64,000 nucleotides of DNA from Salinivibrio kushneri (GTDB taxonomy: Bacteria; Pseudomonadota; Gammaproteobacteria; Enterobacterales; Vibrionaceae). This document shows positions 25,568-34,733 of this stretch, one piece after another. The notes under the pieces are model-generated. The model had not been told where the DNA came from, did no database searches, and saw only the letters and a list, made by a program, of their open reading frames with translations. A program made the translations under genes and the position numbers. How positions within the stretch are numbered: position 1 is the first letter of the stretch; every line of letters begins with the position of its first letter. The stretch spans positions 1,240,001 through 1,304,000 of the forward strand of contig NZ_CP114588.1 in assembly GCF_027286325.1 (NCBI RefSeq), given 5' to 3'.

Positions 25568-25745
25568 GACGTTCTTCTTATATCTGCTTGGCTGTCCAAA
25601 TAGTGACTCTCTCTTGCTCATTGAGAGTAGAGTCACGATCACTGACTGAAAGTAGGCCTCAACATAGCAAAAAAAAGCGAGAGCATCAGGCTTTTTTTAC
25701 TGATAGATGACAGCTGAAACAGCACACGCGTTAGGGAGTTGATAA

Positions 25746-25769
25746 AAGAGCCAGCGGCTGCCAGCTCTT
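25746..25769 (-). terminator. Possible terminator of the gene at 25784
   Basis: AAGAGC and GCTCTT arms at 25746-25751 and 25764-25769 surround a GC-rich loop, and read leftward the stem runs into TCTTTTATC. Short stem and large loop make this tentative. Confidence 0.4.
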
Positions 25770-25783
25770 AAATAGGGACGTGT

Positions 25784-26305
25784 CTACTGACACTGACGTT
25801 GGTTAATGCTGTTCATTTGGTCATTGTACTGGTTAAGCGCTTTGTCAATTTCTTTTGGATGGCTTAGCAAATCGGCAAGTGCACTGCGAAGGGCGTAGTT
25901 CCCGTCCATGGCTTCGCCTTGGCGGAAGTTAAACACTTTTTCAGCCAGCGAAGAGGGTGGTAACGAGCTCTGCGCGAGTGTTTTTACGTCTTCTTGGCCG
26001 AGCTTCAACCAAGATTCCACCGGCGCTTCTAAGTTTAGCTTGGCGCTATCATTTTCTAGGTAGTAGTCAAAGGCTTGTGCATTGAGGTTAAAGTGATTTT
26101 TACGACCTTGTAAAAACCATTGTGCAACCTCATCAAGCGATGCGTCTTTTTTCACCGTCATATCGACCAACGCTTGGTACCAATTGATCGATGCATCTAC
26201 ATAATCATGATACTTGGCCGAATAGCAGTCTGCATTTTTGATAGCCGCAGCGTTTGACATTATCGGCAACAGTGCCGCGACCAGTGCAAGGGCATAGCGT
26301 TTCAT
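25784..26305 (-). CDS. Predicted periplasmic protein, function unknown
   Basis: A 173-residue protein with a clear signal peptide (MKRYALALVAALLPIMSNAAA, cleavage near SNA-AA). The mature part is mostly helical with two cysteines, one near the mature N terminus (NADCYSAKYHDYVD) and one at the very end (NQRQCQ), likely joined by a disulfide that ties the two ends together. No known domain was recognised. AGGA lies seven bases before the ATG. No close neighbour shares its strand and direction, so it is probably transcribed alone. Confidence 0.7.
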   Translation of the reverse strand: MKRYALALVAALLPIMSNAAAIKNADCYSAKYHDYVDASINWYQALVDMTVKKDASLDEVAQWFLQGRKNHFNLNAQAFDYYLENDSAKLNLEAPVESWLKLGQEDVKTLAQSSLPPSSLAEKVFNFRQGEAMDGNYALRSALADLLSHPKEIDKALNQYNDQMNSINQRQCQ

Positions 26306-26328
26306 AACATTATCCTAATCGTTATCGT

Positions 26329-26375
26329 GTTTGCGCGTTATGATTATACGCACCAACCATATACGGGGCGCAAAC
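26329..26375. repeat. Inverted repeat upstream of the periplasmic protein gene
   Basis: GTTTGCGC (26329-26336) and GCGCAAAC (26368-26375) are perfect eight-base inverted repeats 31 bases apart, just upstream of the leftward gene at 26305. Each arm resembles a PurR half-site, but the spacing does not make a PurR operator. Function unknown. Confidence 0.4.
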
Positions 26376-26499
26376 GTGGAGGGTTGGGCATCTTTGTGAA
26401 TGATAAAACGCAGATATTGTAGAACGAGCTAGTGACAAAGTTAAATAACACATTGATATAAAAAGCCCTGTAGCAGAAAAGCTGTGACACCACACTCAG

Positions 26500-27321
26500 T
26501 TAGCGGGTTGATATAGCTTGTTGGTTCGACAATACCGACAGCCAGTGACGGGTAAATTCGGCAAAACCAAACCCTCCAGGTGCATCTGTGATCCAAGTTG
26601 GCACGGTTGCCAACGTTGGAAGGTGAGGGGAGATATTCGCGACGCCGACGCTCAGAGGAAAGTGGGCAAACATGTCACTGTCGTTCGGTGAATCGCCAAT
26701 AAACGCCGCGCGTTTCTGAGCCAGCCTGCCGGTGACATTGTAACGAGCTAACCATTCTTGCGCAGCGTGTCGCTTACTATGGGTACCGAACCAAGCGTTA
26801 ATGTGAATCGAACTGGCTGTTGCATTGACTCCCTGTCCATGAAGCTCATCGAGCAATGCGTTGATCTCATCGGTGGATGCGCGTGACGTATGCTGGCCAA
26901 TATCAATCGCCACTTCACAGAGACGATAAGACTGATCCGCAGCAAGTGCGCGAGCTGGATAGCGCTCAAGTAAGCGGTTTACCCAGTCAAGAAGGGCTGC
27001 TTGCTGTTGATGGGCGGCGTGATTGATTTTCGTGAAGCGCTGACCGTTTTCTTGCCATAGGATCACGCCACCGTTTTCGCTTATCACCGTATCAACGGGC
27101 CATGCGTTAATCATATGATCACCCCAGCCAGCGCAAGCGCCAGTGACAGGGATAACGTGAATGCCGGCTTCACGGAGATCGGCCATCGCTTTCAGTGTTT
27201 GCCAGGGCAGCTCACCTTTCCATGTCAAGGTGTCATCCACGTCGGTAAATAGCCATTGTGCGTCACGCCAGCGTGTGGCGTGATCATGCATTGACGATAT
27301 AGGCAAACACTGATTCGGCAT
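26500..27321 (-). CDS. HAD-IIB family phosphatase linked to ugp
   Basis: A 273-residue haloacid dehalogenase-superfamily hydrolase of class IIB, related to mannosyl-3-phosphoglycerate phosphatase (YedP) and sucrose-phosphatase. The nucleophile motif is TDVDDTLTW (residues ~27-35), motif II is the VIPVTGACAG serine/threonine region, and the metal-binding motif IV is AAFIGDSPNDSDMF. It probably removes phosphate from a sugar or polyol phosphate. It begins 21 bases after ugpC with AAGGAT before the ATG, so it is the last gene of the ugp transcript; glycerol 3-phosphate or a product derived from it would be a natural substrate, which is inference. Confidence 0.82.
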   Translation of the reverse strand: MPNQCLPISSMHDHATRWRDAQWLFTDVDDTLTWKGELPWQTLKAMADLREAGIHVIPVTGACAGWGDHMINAWPVDTVISENGGVILWQENGQRFTKINHAAHQQQAALLDWVNRLLERYPARALAADQSYRLCEVAIDIGQHTSRASTDEINALLDELHGQGVNATASSIHINAWFGTHSKRHAAQEWLARYNVTGRLAQKRAAFIGDSPNDSDMFAHFPLSVGVANISPHLPTLATVPTWITDAPGGFGFAEFTRHWLSVLSNQQAISTR

Positions 27322-27342
27322 ACGTGTCGCGATCCTTGTTAA

Positions 27343-28446
27343 CTAAATAGCCGCCACATGGCGATGATTAACCTGACGCAGAGTGAGCGCCAGCCGTTTC
27401 CCCTGTTCATGGTCAAACACGTGGAGGTTGTCTGAGGCAATCGTCAAGGGAAGGCTATCCCCTTCAACAACCTTACTGTGCCCCTCTAGTCGCAGCGTGA
27501 TTAAGCTATCAGTGCCTGAAATATGACCATAGACTAGCAAATCAGCCCCCAAAGACTCGGTTAGGGTAACCGAAAGCATGAAACAGGCCTGATCGGTAGA
27601 TACCACCTTTAAATGCTCGGGACGTAATCCTACAGACACGGATTGTGTGTCAACGTCCTGACACTCAGCCAATACGTGTTGACCTATCGAGAGGGCGTTA
27701 TTGTCGATACGACCTTCAACGATATTCATCGCGGGTGATCCGATAAAAGTGGCCACAAACAAGCTAGCCGGGGCATCGTAGACGTCTAAAGGCGTACCAA
27801 TCTGTTCAACGTTACCACCATTTAATACCACGAGGCGATCCGCGAGGGTCATTGCTTCAACTTGGTCGTGGGTGACATAAACGGCAGTGGTATTCAGCTT
27901 CCTCTGCAAACTTTTGATTTCTAATCGCATCTGCACACGCAGTTTGGCATCAAGGTTAGATAAGGGCTCATCGAAGAGAAAGACCTTGGGACGACGCACA
28001 ATGGCTCGCCCCATAGCCACGCGTTGTCGCTGTCCGCCGGACAATTGATTGGGCCGTCTATCGAGTAGGTGATCGAGCTCCAACATGGTCGCTACCTCTT
28101 TGACCAGTTGCTGGATGGTATTTTTTGGCGTTCCACGGTTACGCAAGCCATAGGCCATATTGTTAAACACACTCATGTGTGGGTAGAGCGCGTAGTTTTG
28201 AAAAACCATGGCAATATCGCGTTCACCAGGCTCAAGATCGTTGACCTTTTTATCGTCTATCACCAAATTGCCACCAGAGATGGTTTCAAGGCCCGCAATC
28301 ATCCGTAGCAAGGTCGATTTGCCGCAGCCACTGGGGCCAACCAATACAATCATTTCGCCTTCTTTCACGGCTAAGTCGACCCCGTGAATGGCCTTAAACC
28401 CATTAGGATAGGTCTTTTCAATCTGATCGAGGGTTACCGTTGCCAT
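27343..28446 (-). CDS. ugpC: sn-Glycerol-3-phosphate ABC transporter ATPase UgpC
   Basis: A 367-residue MalK-type ATPase. Walker A is VGPSGCGKST at ~36-45, the signature LSGGQRQRVAMGRA at ~135, Walker B VFLFDEPLSNLDAKLR, and the switch histidine in VYVTHDQVEAM. The C-terminal TOBE regulatory region follows from ~235. It energises UgpA/UgpE. The ATG comes directly after the ugpE stop (GGAGAAGTAAATG), so translation is coupled. MalK-type ATPases are often interchangeable; the assignment rests on the ugp neighbours. Confidence 0.92.
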   Translation of the reverse strand: MATVTLDQIEKTYPNGFKAIHGVDLAVKEGEMIVLVGPSGCGKSTLLRMIAGLETISGGNLVIDDKKVNDLEPGERDIAMVFQNYALYPHMSVFNNMAYGLRNRGTPKNTIQQLVKEVATMLELDHLLDRRPNQLSGGQRQRVAMGRAIVRRPKVFLFDEPLSNLDAKLRVQMRLEIKSLQRKLNTTAVYVTHDQVEAMTLADRLVVLNGGNVEQIGTPLDVYDAPASLFVATFIGSPAMNIVEGRIDNNALSIGQHVLAECQDVDTQSVSVGLRPEHLKVVSTDQACFMLSVTLTESLGADLLVYGHISGTDSLITLRLEGHSKVVEGDSLPLTIASDNLHVFDHEQGKRLALTLRQVNHRHVAAI

Positions 28447-29295
28447 TTACTTCTCCGTTTCCACTAAGCCTTTAACAAATAGTTTTTGCATGCCGAGTAC
28501 CACCAAGACGGGTGGGAGCATTGCCATCAGGGTTGTTGCCATTACGCGGTTCCATTGCACCTCACCATCACCAACGGAGAGCATGCGCTGAATACTCATC
28601 ACAATGGTGTAGTACTCATCATCGGTGGTGATCAAAATCGGCCATAGGTATTGGTTCCAACCATAAATAAAGGTGATCACAAACAGTGCTGCGATATTGG
28701 TGCGCGAGAGAGGCAGCAGAATATCTTTAAAAAACTTAAATGGACCTGCACCATCAATACGCGCCGCTTCAAGCATTTCGCCAGGGACCGTCATAAAAAA
28801 TTGACGGAACAAAAAGGTCGCGGTGGCACTGGCGATCAGTGGAATGGTCAGTCCCGACATCGAGTTGAGCATATTGAGATCAGCGATGACCTGGAATGTT
28901 GGCATGATGCGCACCTCCACGGGCAGCATTAAGGTCATGAAGATCACCCAAAATGCCAACATCCGACCGGGAAAGCGAAAGTACACCACGGCATAAGCCG
29001 AGAGAATGGAAATCGCAAGCTTGCCAATGGCGATGCCCATTGCCATTAAAAATGAATTCCACAGCATGCCAGCCACGGAAATGTTTAACTCGCGTGATGT
29101 GCCTTCGGTTAATACCTCTTCGAACACAGATAAGCCTTTGTCACCAAACCATAATGGGGTGACACCACTTACAAAGGCACTGCTGTCATGGGTGGCGGCG
29201 GTGAGCGCTAGCCACACAGGGAGTGCAACCGAGGCAACCCCTAACATTAACACCAAATGCGAGAACACAGTAAGCCAAGGGCGACGTTCAACCAT
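28447..29295 (-). CDS. ugpE: Glycerol-3-phosphate ABC permease UgpE
   Basis: A 282-residue inner-membrane permease with six helices, close in length to E. coli UgpE (281). The EAA coupling loop is MLEAARIDGAGPFKFFKDILLPLS at ~residues 180-203. MNSMSGLTIPLIASATATFLFRQFF precedes it and matches UgpE-type proteins. It pairs with UgpA to form the channel. The start shares one base with the ugpA stop (TAATG). Confidence 0.93.
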   Translation of the reverse strand: MVERRPWLTVFSHLVLMLGVASVALPVWLALTAATHDSSAFVSGVTPLWFGDKGLSVFEEVLTEGTSRELNISVAGMLWNSFLMAMGIAIGKLAISILSAYAVVYFRFPGRMLAFWVIFMTLMLPVEVRIMPTFQVIADLNMLNSMSGLTIPLIASATATFLFRQFFMTVPGEMLEAARIDGAGPFKFFKDILLPLSRTNIAALFVITFIYGWNQYLWPILITTDDEYYTIVMSIQRMLSVGDGEVQWNRVMATTLMAMLPPVLVVLGMQKLFVKGLVETEK

Positions 29296-30176
29296 TAGTA
29301 AGCCACCTTCTTTTCAACATATTTAAACTGAATCACGGTCAATGCGCCCACGAGGATCATCAACACCACGGATTGCGCGGCGGACGATCCCATATTGAGG
29401 CCGACAAAACCGTCTGCATACACTTTATAAACCAGCGTTGTGGTAGATTGGCCGGGACCACCTTGCGTCATGGCATGAATCACCCCAAAGGTCTCGAAAA
29501 AGGCGTATACCAAGTTCACGACCAACAGGAAAAAAGAGGTCGGAGAGAGCAGTGGAAAAATAATGGTAAAAAAGCGTTTTACTGGGCCTGCGCCGTCAAT
29601 GGCGGCCGCTTCCACCAATGAGCGTGGGATAGATTGCAGCCCGGCGAGGAAGAAGAGAAAATTGTAGCTAATCTGCTTCCATGTGGCGGCAATGATCACC
29701 ATGGTCATGGCATCTCCTGAATGGATAAACGGATTCCAGTCTAAACCAATGGCTTTTAGCGCGTGGGCCAATACACCGACAGTGGGATTGAACATGAACA
29801 ACCACAACACCCCTGCCACAGCGGGAGCGACCGCGTAGGGCCACACCAACAGTGTTTTATAGCCTGTCGCTCCTTTAATGACACGATCAGCCATTACCGC
29901 GAGCACAAGCGCCGATAGAAGCGCGATGCCTGCAACAGAAAAACTAAAGAACAAGGTGGTCAAAAAAGAGCGATAATAGCTGGTGTCTCCCAGTAGCTCT
30001 GTGAAGTTTTCGCCACCGACAAACTCGGTACTGAGACCGAAAGGATCTTCCAACAAGGTGGATTGCCATACAGCCTGCGCCGCTGGCCAGATAAAAAAGA
30101 TAAAGGTGATCAGCAATTGAGGCGCGAGCAATAAAATGGGAAACGCACAATGATTAAATGTGGGTTTATTGGACAT
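29295..30176 (-). CDS. ugpA: Glycerol-3-phosphate ABC permease UgpA
   Basis: A 293-residue permease (E. coli UgpA is 295) with six helices. Matching segments are [35 protein letters not shown], and the EAA loop [26 protein letters not shown]. The start at 30176 ([13 protein letters not shown]) is preferred over a longer frame because family similarity begins there and GAG lies eight bases before it. It lies 79 bases after ugpB. Confidence 0.93.
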   Translation of the reverse strand: MSNKPTFNHCAFPILLLAPQLLITFIFFIWPAAQAVWQSTLLEDPFGLSTEFVGGENFTELLGDTSYYRSFLTTLFFSFSVAGIALLSALVLAVMADRVIKGATGYKTLLVWPYAVAPAVAGVLWLFMFNPTVGVLAHALKAIGLDWNPFIHSGDAMTMVIIAATWKQISYNFLFFLAGLQSIPRSLVEAAAIDGAGPVKRFFTIIFPLLSPTSFFLLVVNLVYAFFETFGVIHAMTQGGPGQSTTTLVYKVYADGFVGLNMGSSAAQSVVLMILVGALTVIQFKYVEKKVAY

Positions 30177-30255
30177 AGGCTTTCTCAAAAAGTGGAGCGG
30201 CAGTCTATACCGCTCCTTCATACAACAAGGTTTTTACTGAATGGAACTAAACCGC

Positions 30256-31560
30256 TTATTGGTTCGCTTTAGCAAACTTTGAAAGCAAGCTATTGGCGCG
30301 CTCAACCGCTTCATCCAGCGCTTCTTGAGCCGACTGATCGCCAGACCAAACAGTCTCAAGCTCTTCGTTAATCACATCACGGATTTGAACGAAATTACCT
30401 AAGCGAATCCCTTTAGAGGCAGGCGTTGGCTCGACTTCGGTCATCTGCTTAATCGCGACGTCTGTGCCTGGGTTTTGAGCATAAAATCCTTGCTTCTTGC
30501 TTAGCTCATAGGCCTCGTGGGTAATAGGCAAGTAACCGGTGAATTGGTGCCAGTCGGCTTGGATTTCAGGTTGAGACAAGAAAGAGAAGAATTGGGCAAC
30601 GCCTTTGTATTCTTCTGATTCGTGACCTTGTAGAACCCAAAGCGTGGCCCCACCGATGATGGTATTTCGTGGCTGCTCAACGGCTTTATCCCAGTAAGGC
30701 AATTTCGCAACGCCAAACTCGAAATCTTTTACGCTTTCGCGCACACCGGCGTAAGACGCTGAAGAGTTCATGTACATGGCACATTCACCACTGTAGAACA
30801 GCGGTGCACTGTCAGAGCGGCGACCACCATATTCAAAAATGCCAGCCTGTTGCCAATCCGCCATTTTGGCAATGTGATCCACAAACGGAGACTGGTTAAT
30901 TAGCATTTTGTTATCGACACTGCCAAAGCCATTATCATTGGTGGCAATGGGCGCATTGTGGCGAGCGCCGAGGTTTTCAATTTGTACCCAAGACTGCCAA
31001 CCAGTCGTGAAGCCGCACTGAGCACCATTGGCAAGAAGTTTCTCAGACACTTTCTCCACCTCTTCCCAGGTTTTGGGAGGGTTGACGCCAGCTTTAGCAA
31101 ATAGGTCTTTGTTGTAATACAACACGGGCGTTGAGCTATTAAACGGCATCGACAGCATATTGCCATCTTCATCTGAATAATAACCCGTGACAGAAGAGAG
31201 GTAGTCAGATTGGTCAAACGGGACGTTAGCGTTCTCCATCAGCTCATAAACAGGGTACACCGCTCCTTTTGCTGACATCATGGTCGCGGTGCCTACTTCA
31301 AACACCTGGACGATATGAGGTTGCTTGTTGGCACGGAATGCCGACACAGCGCCTGTCATGGTTTCGGTGTAGTTACCGTTGTAGACGGGTTTGACGGAAT
31401 AGTCATCCTGACTGGCATTAAACTTCTCAGCAATTTCATTCACTTTTTCGCCAAGGTTTCCGCCCATTGCGTGCCACCATTCAATTTCGGTTGTCGCGTT
31501 GGCAGAAAAAGAGGCCAGCAACAGGGCCGAAGAAAGCGCGGTTAAGCGTTGGGTTTTCAT
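30256..31560 (-). CDS. ugpB: Glycerol-3-phosphate-binding protein UgpB
   Basis: A 434-residue periplasmic binding protein with a signal peptide ending in SANA. The mature start TEIEWWHAMGGNLGEKVNEIAEKFN is the hallmark of UgpB, as are NGNYTETMTGAVSAFRA, IVQVFEVGTATMM, and RNTIIGGATLWVL. It binds glycerol 3-phosphate and glycerophosphodiesters such as glycerophosphocholine for UgpAEC. AGGAG lies six bases before the ATG. First gene of the leftward ugpBAEC-HAD operon. Confidence 0.95.
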   Translation of the reverse strand: MKTQRLTALSSALLLASFSANATTEIEWWHAMGGNLGEKVNEIAEKFNASQDDYSVKPVYNGNYTETMTGAVSAFRANKQPHIVQVFEVGTATMMSAKGAVYPVYELMENANVPFDQSDYLSSVTGYYSDEDGNMLSMPFNSSTPVLYYNKDLFAKAGVNPPKTWEEVEKVSEKLLANGAQCGFTTGWQSWVQIENLGARHNAPIATNDNGFGSVDNKMLINQSPFVDHIAKMADWQQAGIFEYGGRRSDSAPLFYSGECAMYMNSSASYAGVRESVKDFEFGVAKLPYWDKAVEQPRNTIIGGATLWVLQGHESEEYKGVAQFFSFLSQPEIQADWHQFTGYLPITHEAYELSKKQGFYAQNPGTDVAIKQMTEVEPTPASKGIRLGNFVQIRDVINEELETVWSGDQSAQEALDEAVERANSLLSKFAKANQ

Positions 31561-31587
31561 GCGTCACTCCTTTTGAGGATGGGGTAA

Positions 31588-31632
31588 TGTTCATTCGGCA
31601 ACTTAATGAACAAAAATGAACATAATATGAAC
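31588..31632. promoter_or_regulatory. Repeated TGTTCATT/AATGAACA motifs upstream of ugpB
   Basis: TGTTCATT (31588-31595) is the inverse of AATGAACA at 31605-31612; a further AATGAACA is at 31615-31622 and ATGAAC at 31627-31632. The set overlaps the likely ugpB promoter and looks like operators for a dimeric repressor, possibly the DeoR-family protein encoded at 32634. Confidence 0.5.
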
Positions 31633-31648
31633 CCAAACGAAAAGGGAG

Positions 31649-31666
31649 ATGACAATTGTATGACTT
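31649..31666 (-). promoter_or_regulatory. Candidate PHO box for ugpB
   Basis: Read leftward the 18 bases are AAGTCAT-ACAA-TTGTCAT, two seven-base repeats with the four-base spacing of PhoB sites (consensus repeat CTGTCAT; five and six of seven positions match). A TATTAT -10 lies about 21 bases further downstream, one turn beyond the usual spacing. ugp belongs to the phosphate regulon in E. coli. Confidence 0.5.
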
Positions 31667-31839
31667 TTGACCGCGGTCGCATGGCGTGTGAAAAAATTGT
31701 TAATTAGAGCGTGTTTTGATGATGAAAACGCTGTAATCGCAAACATTTAAGCGTAAAGACGCTGTCATATTTACACGAGACAATACGGCTAACGCTGTCC
31801 TACAATACCCAAATGACTGATTGAGATGAGATTGTTCAA

Positions 31840-32574
31840 ATGAAAATCGCGCCACAGCAACTATGTGGGCATCGAGGTGTCGCTGCTCATGCTCCAGAGA
31901 ATACGTTAACGTCTATTTCAAAAGTGCGAGAGATGGGGTTAAGTTGGGTAGAGATCGATGTGCAGCTGACCCAAGACGGTGTTCCCGTGGTGTTTCATGA
32001 CCATAACTTACTGCGGTGCACCAATGGGGCTGGGGCGTTAAAAGACACGCCCTTAGCCGAGTTGCAGCAGCTTGATGCAGGCGGGCACTTTTCGCCCACG
32101 TTTGAGCATGAAAGGGTACCCACGCTCGCGGCGGTTTTAGCCCAAGCACATCGTGATGCGCTTCATATCAACCTCGAGATCAAAACCTATCCGGATAGCG
32201 ATATTCCCGCGTTATGCCGCGCGATATTTACCTGCCTATCGGCAAGCCCTATCAGCCTCGAGAAGGTATTAGTCTCATCTTTTTCTCTTGAGGCACTCGC
32301 GATTGTTCGTGATGAAATGCCTGAGTTATCGCGGGCGATTTTATGGGAAACGATCCCCGAAAATTGGTATGAATTTCGGGACTTAGCCACGTTTAGCATT
32401 CACTGCAACTATCGCCACCTCACTCAAGAGAAAGCCAAATCCGTTAAAGATTCAGGTTTAGCGTTGAAGTGTTATACCCCCAATGAGCCTGCTGAGGTCG
32501 AAGCCTTGTGGGATTGGGGAGTAGACATGATGATCACCGACGATCCAGGTAAATACTTAACACACTCAGACTGA
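31840..32574 (+). CDS. ugpQ: Glycerophosphodiester phosphodiesterase UgpQ
   Basis: A 244-residue cytoplasmic GDPD-family enzyme that hydrolyses glycerophosphodiesters to glycerol 3-phosphate and an alcohol. Catalytic residues are visible: the first histidine in CGHRGVAAHAPENT, Glu and Asp in WVEIDVQLT, and the second histidine in VVFHDHNL. INLEIKTYP and the final DWGVDMMITDDP complete the TIM-barrel signature. In E. coli ugpQ ends the ugpBAECQ operon; here it is divergent from ugpB. It is followed after 59 bases by the DeoR-type regulator. Confidence 0.93.
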   Translation: MKIAPQQLCGHRGVAAHAPENTLTSISKVREMGLSWVEIDVQLTQDGVPVVFHDHNLLRCTNGAGALKDTPLAELQQLDAGGHFSPTFEHERVPTLAAVLAQAHRDALHINLEIKTYPDSDIPALCRAIFTCLSASPISLEKVLVSSFSLEALAIVRDEMPELSRAILWETIPENWYEFRDLATFSIHCNYRHLTQEKAKSVKDSGLALKCYTPNEPAEVEALWDWGVDMMITDDPGKYLTHSD

Positions 32575-32633
32575 CAAGAGGTAAACCGAACCGTTGGCTG
32601 GGCGGTCGAGAATACGATAAAGAAGGAGCATAC

Positions 32634-33398
32634 GTGTCACAAGAGGCAGAGCTAAATTGGCGTCAGCGCGAAATATTAGCGCAATTAGCGAAAACAGAGC
32701 ATCTCGAAACGGATGATTTGGCCGCGCAGTTTTCGGTCACCACGCAGACTATTCGTCGTGATATTAATCAGCTCTGTGCGCTGGGCTTAGCTCGACGTCA
32801 CCATGGCGGCATCAATATGCCTTCTGCGCATGTCAATACCGATTACCAACGCCGTTTGCAAAGGCATAGTGGTGTGAAAACGGCGATAGCACGCGCAGTG
32901 GCAGAGCACATTCCTGAGGGGGCGACTGTGATGCTTGGGATCGGTACCACGGTTTCTGCGATTGCTGAGCAGCTATTGACAAGACGCGACCTTCGCGTAA
33001 TCACCAATAACGTACAGATCGCGCATATTCTGGGAGCTAACCCCGACCTCGATATTTGGCTAGCCGGGGGGAAGCTGCGCGCCAATGACCAAGATATGGT
33101 TGGACACTCGGTGCTTCAGTTCCTGTCGCGTTTCCAACCGGATATTGCCATTATCGGCTGTGCGGCGGTCAATGAAGAGGGGTGGGTGTGTGAGTTTTCA
33201 CCCGATGAAGCGGATGTCAGTGACACCATGCTCAGTGCGGCGAGTGCACGTTGGTTGGTGGCAGATGGGTCAAAGTGGCAGCGCAGTGCGCCGGTGAAAG
33301 TGACGACCTTAAGTCAGTTTGATTATGTGTTCACCAACGATGTATTGAGCAACTATTCAACGTTGCCGCCAGATATCGCTTTTATTCCTTGTGACTAG
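32634..33398 (+). CDS. DeoR/GlpR-family transcriptional regulator
   Basis: A 254-residue DeoR-family regulator starting at a GTG, with AGAAGGAG before it. The N-terminal winged helix has DDLAAQFSVTTQTIRRDINQL (~residues 22-42) followed by RRHHGGI, as in GlpR. The C-terminal sugar-phosphate-binding domain shows VMLGIGTTVSAIAEQLL, ITNNVQIAHIL and WLAGGKL, then the DGSKW and FDYVFTND ends. Effectors in this family are phosphorylated sugars or glycerol 3-phosphate. Its place beside ugpQ and ugpB suggests it represses them in response to glycerol 3-phosphate, which is inference. It is similar to, but not certainly the orthologue of, glpR. Confidence 0.87.
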   Translation: MSQEAELNWRQREILAQLAKTEHLETDDLAAQFSVTTQTIRRDINQLCALGLARRHHGGINMPSAHVNTDYQRRLQRHSGVKTAIARAVAEHIPEGATVMLGIGTTVSAIAEQLLTRRDLRVITNNVQIAHILGANPDLDIWLAGGKLRANDQDMVGHSVLQFLSRFQPDIAIIGCAAVNEEGWVCEFSPDEADVSDTMLSAASARWLVADGSKWQRSAPVKVTTLSQFDYVFTNDVLSNYSTLPPDIAFIPCD

Positions 33399-33467
33399 CA
33401 CAATTCCCAACTCACGAAAGTGCTAACTGCCGACTGATAATGGGTTATCACCGCTGTGTGACGGGAA

Positions 33468-34733
33468 TTAAGCTTGCGCGGATAAAATAGCGCGATACAG
33501 TGCCTCGGTCGCTTCACGCGGTGTTTGTTCTGGGTTGTAGAAAAACTCATTAATCACATCGAATACCGCGCTTTGTACATAACGTGTTGTAGAAAGGCCG
33601 TGCGACATACTGGGACTCAAGGTGCCATTCTCTTGCGCATAAATAAACGCATCACGTGATTGCTGTGCACATCGGTCTCCCTGGGGGAGGGGCACGTCAA
33701 ACCGGATAGGCAACGAGCCTTTGTAACGGTTAAAGTCACGCTGAAATTGTGGTGTGAGCAAATATGAGGCCATGTCTGTTTGGCTTTGTCGCTCACTTTC
33801 GCTGTTAGGCTTGAAAAAAACGAAGCTGTCGACATTGTAGCTAAAGGCTTTTTTCGTCCCAGGAAAGGCGACACAGGTAAAGGCTTTGCCTTCTTGCTGG
33901 TCGGCGGCTAAAAATTCGCCTTTCGCCCAATCACCCATCACTTGCATACCTGCTTGGTTATCGATCAACAGTCGTGTGGTGTCGCTCCAGTTGCGCCCTT
34001 GGCCTGAATCATCGACGTATTGACGCATTTTAGCCAGCAGGGTAAAGGCTTTGACCACATCGTCACTCAGCAGTGCTTTGCGGTCAAAGTCTAAAAAGGC
34101 ACGTTGATAATCTTGTGGCCCTAATACTGATAGTGCCAAGCTGTCGAAAAGCGTCGCGACTTGCCATGGCTCGCCGCCTAAGGCTAGAGGAATATAGCCT
34201 GCTTGTTGCAGCTTGTCGGCGGCAGCAAAAAAGCTATCAAAGTCGGTAGGGATGTCGGCATTGGCCGCTTCAAAGGCGCGTAAGTTGACCCACAGCCAAT
34301 TTACCCGGTGAATATTGATTGGCGCCGCCACATAGTTACCTTGGTATTGCATCACATCACGCAGTGGGGCAGGGATTTTATCTTCCCAGTGTTCCGCTTC
34401 AGCAATCTCATTGAGGTTACGCAAAAAGCCTAAACGCGCCCATTCAGTGATCTCTGGCCCTTTAATTTGTGCCGCGAGGGGCGGGTTGCCACTGATGGCG
34501 CGGATCCTCAGGGTGTTCATCGCACTTATCCCGGCACGACCACCGACCGCGAAGTCTTGCCATTGATGGCCTTGTTGCTCGATGCCTTCTCGCAAGACAG
34601 AGGCGGCTTTGGCTTCACCTGCCGATGTCCACCAGTGTAAAACTTCAACATCACTCGCAGGCACTGCAAGGCTGTAGGTGGCTAGCATGCCACTGATGAT
34701 CCAGTGAGAGAGGTGTCTATTTAAGCGTGTCAT
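33468..34733 (-). CDS. Orphan sugar-type substrate-binding protein tied to a two-component system
   Basis: A 421-residue periplasmic binding protein of the ABC sugar-binding family, most like glucose/mannose binding proteins of the GtsA type. A signal peptide (WIISGMLATYSLAVPASD) is followed by VEVLHWWTSAGEAKAASVLRE, GISAMNTLRIRAISGNPP and QVMGDWAKGEF. No permease or ATPase gene is near. Instead its start overlaps the stop of the histidine kinase gene by one base, so it is made with the kinase. It may serve as the kinase's ligand sensor, as with ChvE and VirA, or deliver to a transporter elsewhere. Fold secure, role uncertain. Confidence 0.83.
   Translation of the reverse strand: MTRLNRHLSHWIISGMLATYSLAVPASDVEVLHWWTSAGEAKAASVLREGIEQQGHQWQDFAVGGRAGISAMNTLRIRAISGNPPLAAQIKGPEITEWARLGFLRNLNEIAEAEHWEDKIPAPLRDVMQYQGNYVAAPINIHRVNWLWVNLRAFEAANADIPTDFDSFFAAADKLQQAGYIPLALGGEPWQVATLFDSLALSVLGPQDYQRAFLDFDRKALLSDDVVKAFTLLAKMRQYVDDSGQGRNWSDTTRLLIDNQAGMQVMGDWAKGEFLAADQQEGKAFTCVAFPGTKKAFSYNVDSFVFFKPNSESERQSQTDMASYLLTPQFQRDFNRYKGSLPIRFDVPLPQGDRCAQQSRDAFIYAQENGTLSPSMSHGLSTTRYVQSAVFDVINEFFYNPEQTPREATEALYRAILSAQA

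Noticed and set aside
31762..31779. PHO box before ugpQ (CTGTCAT at 31762)
   Set aside because: One perfect repeat is present but the second, 11 bases on, does not match.
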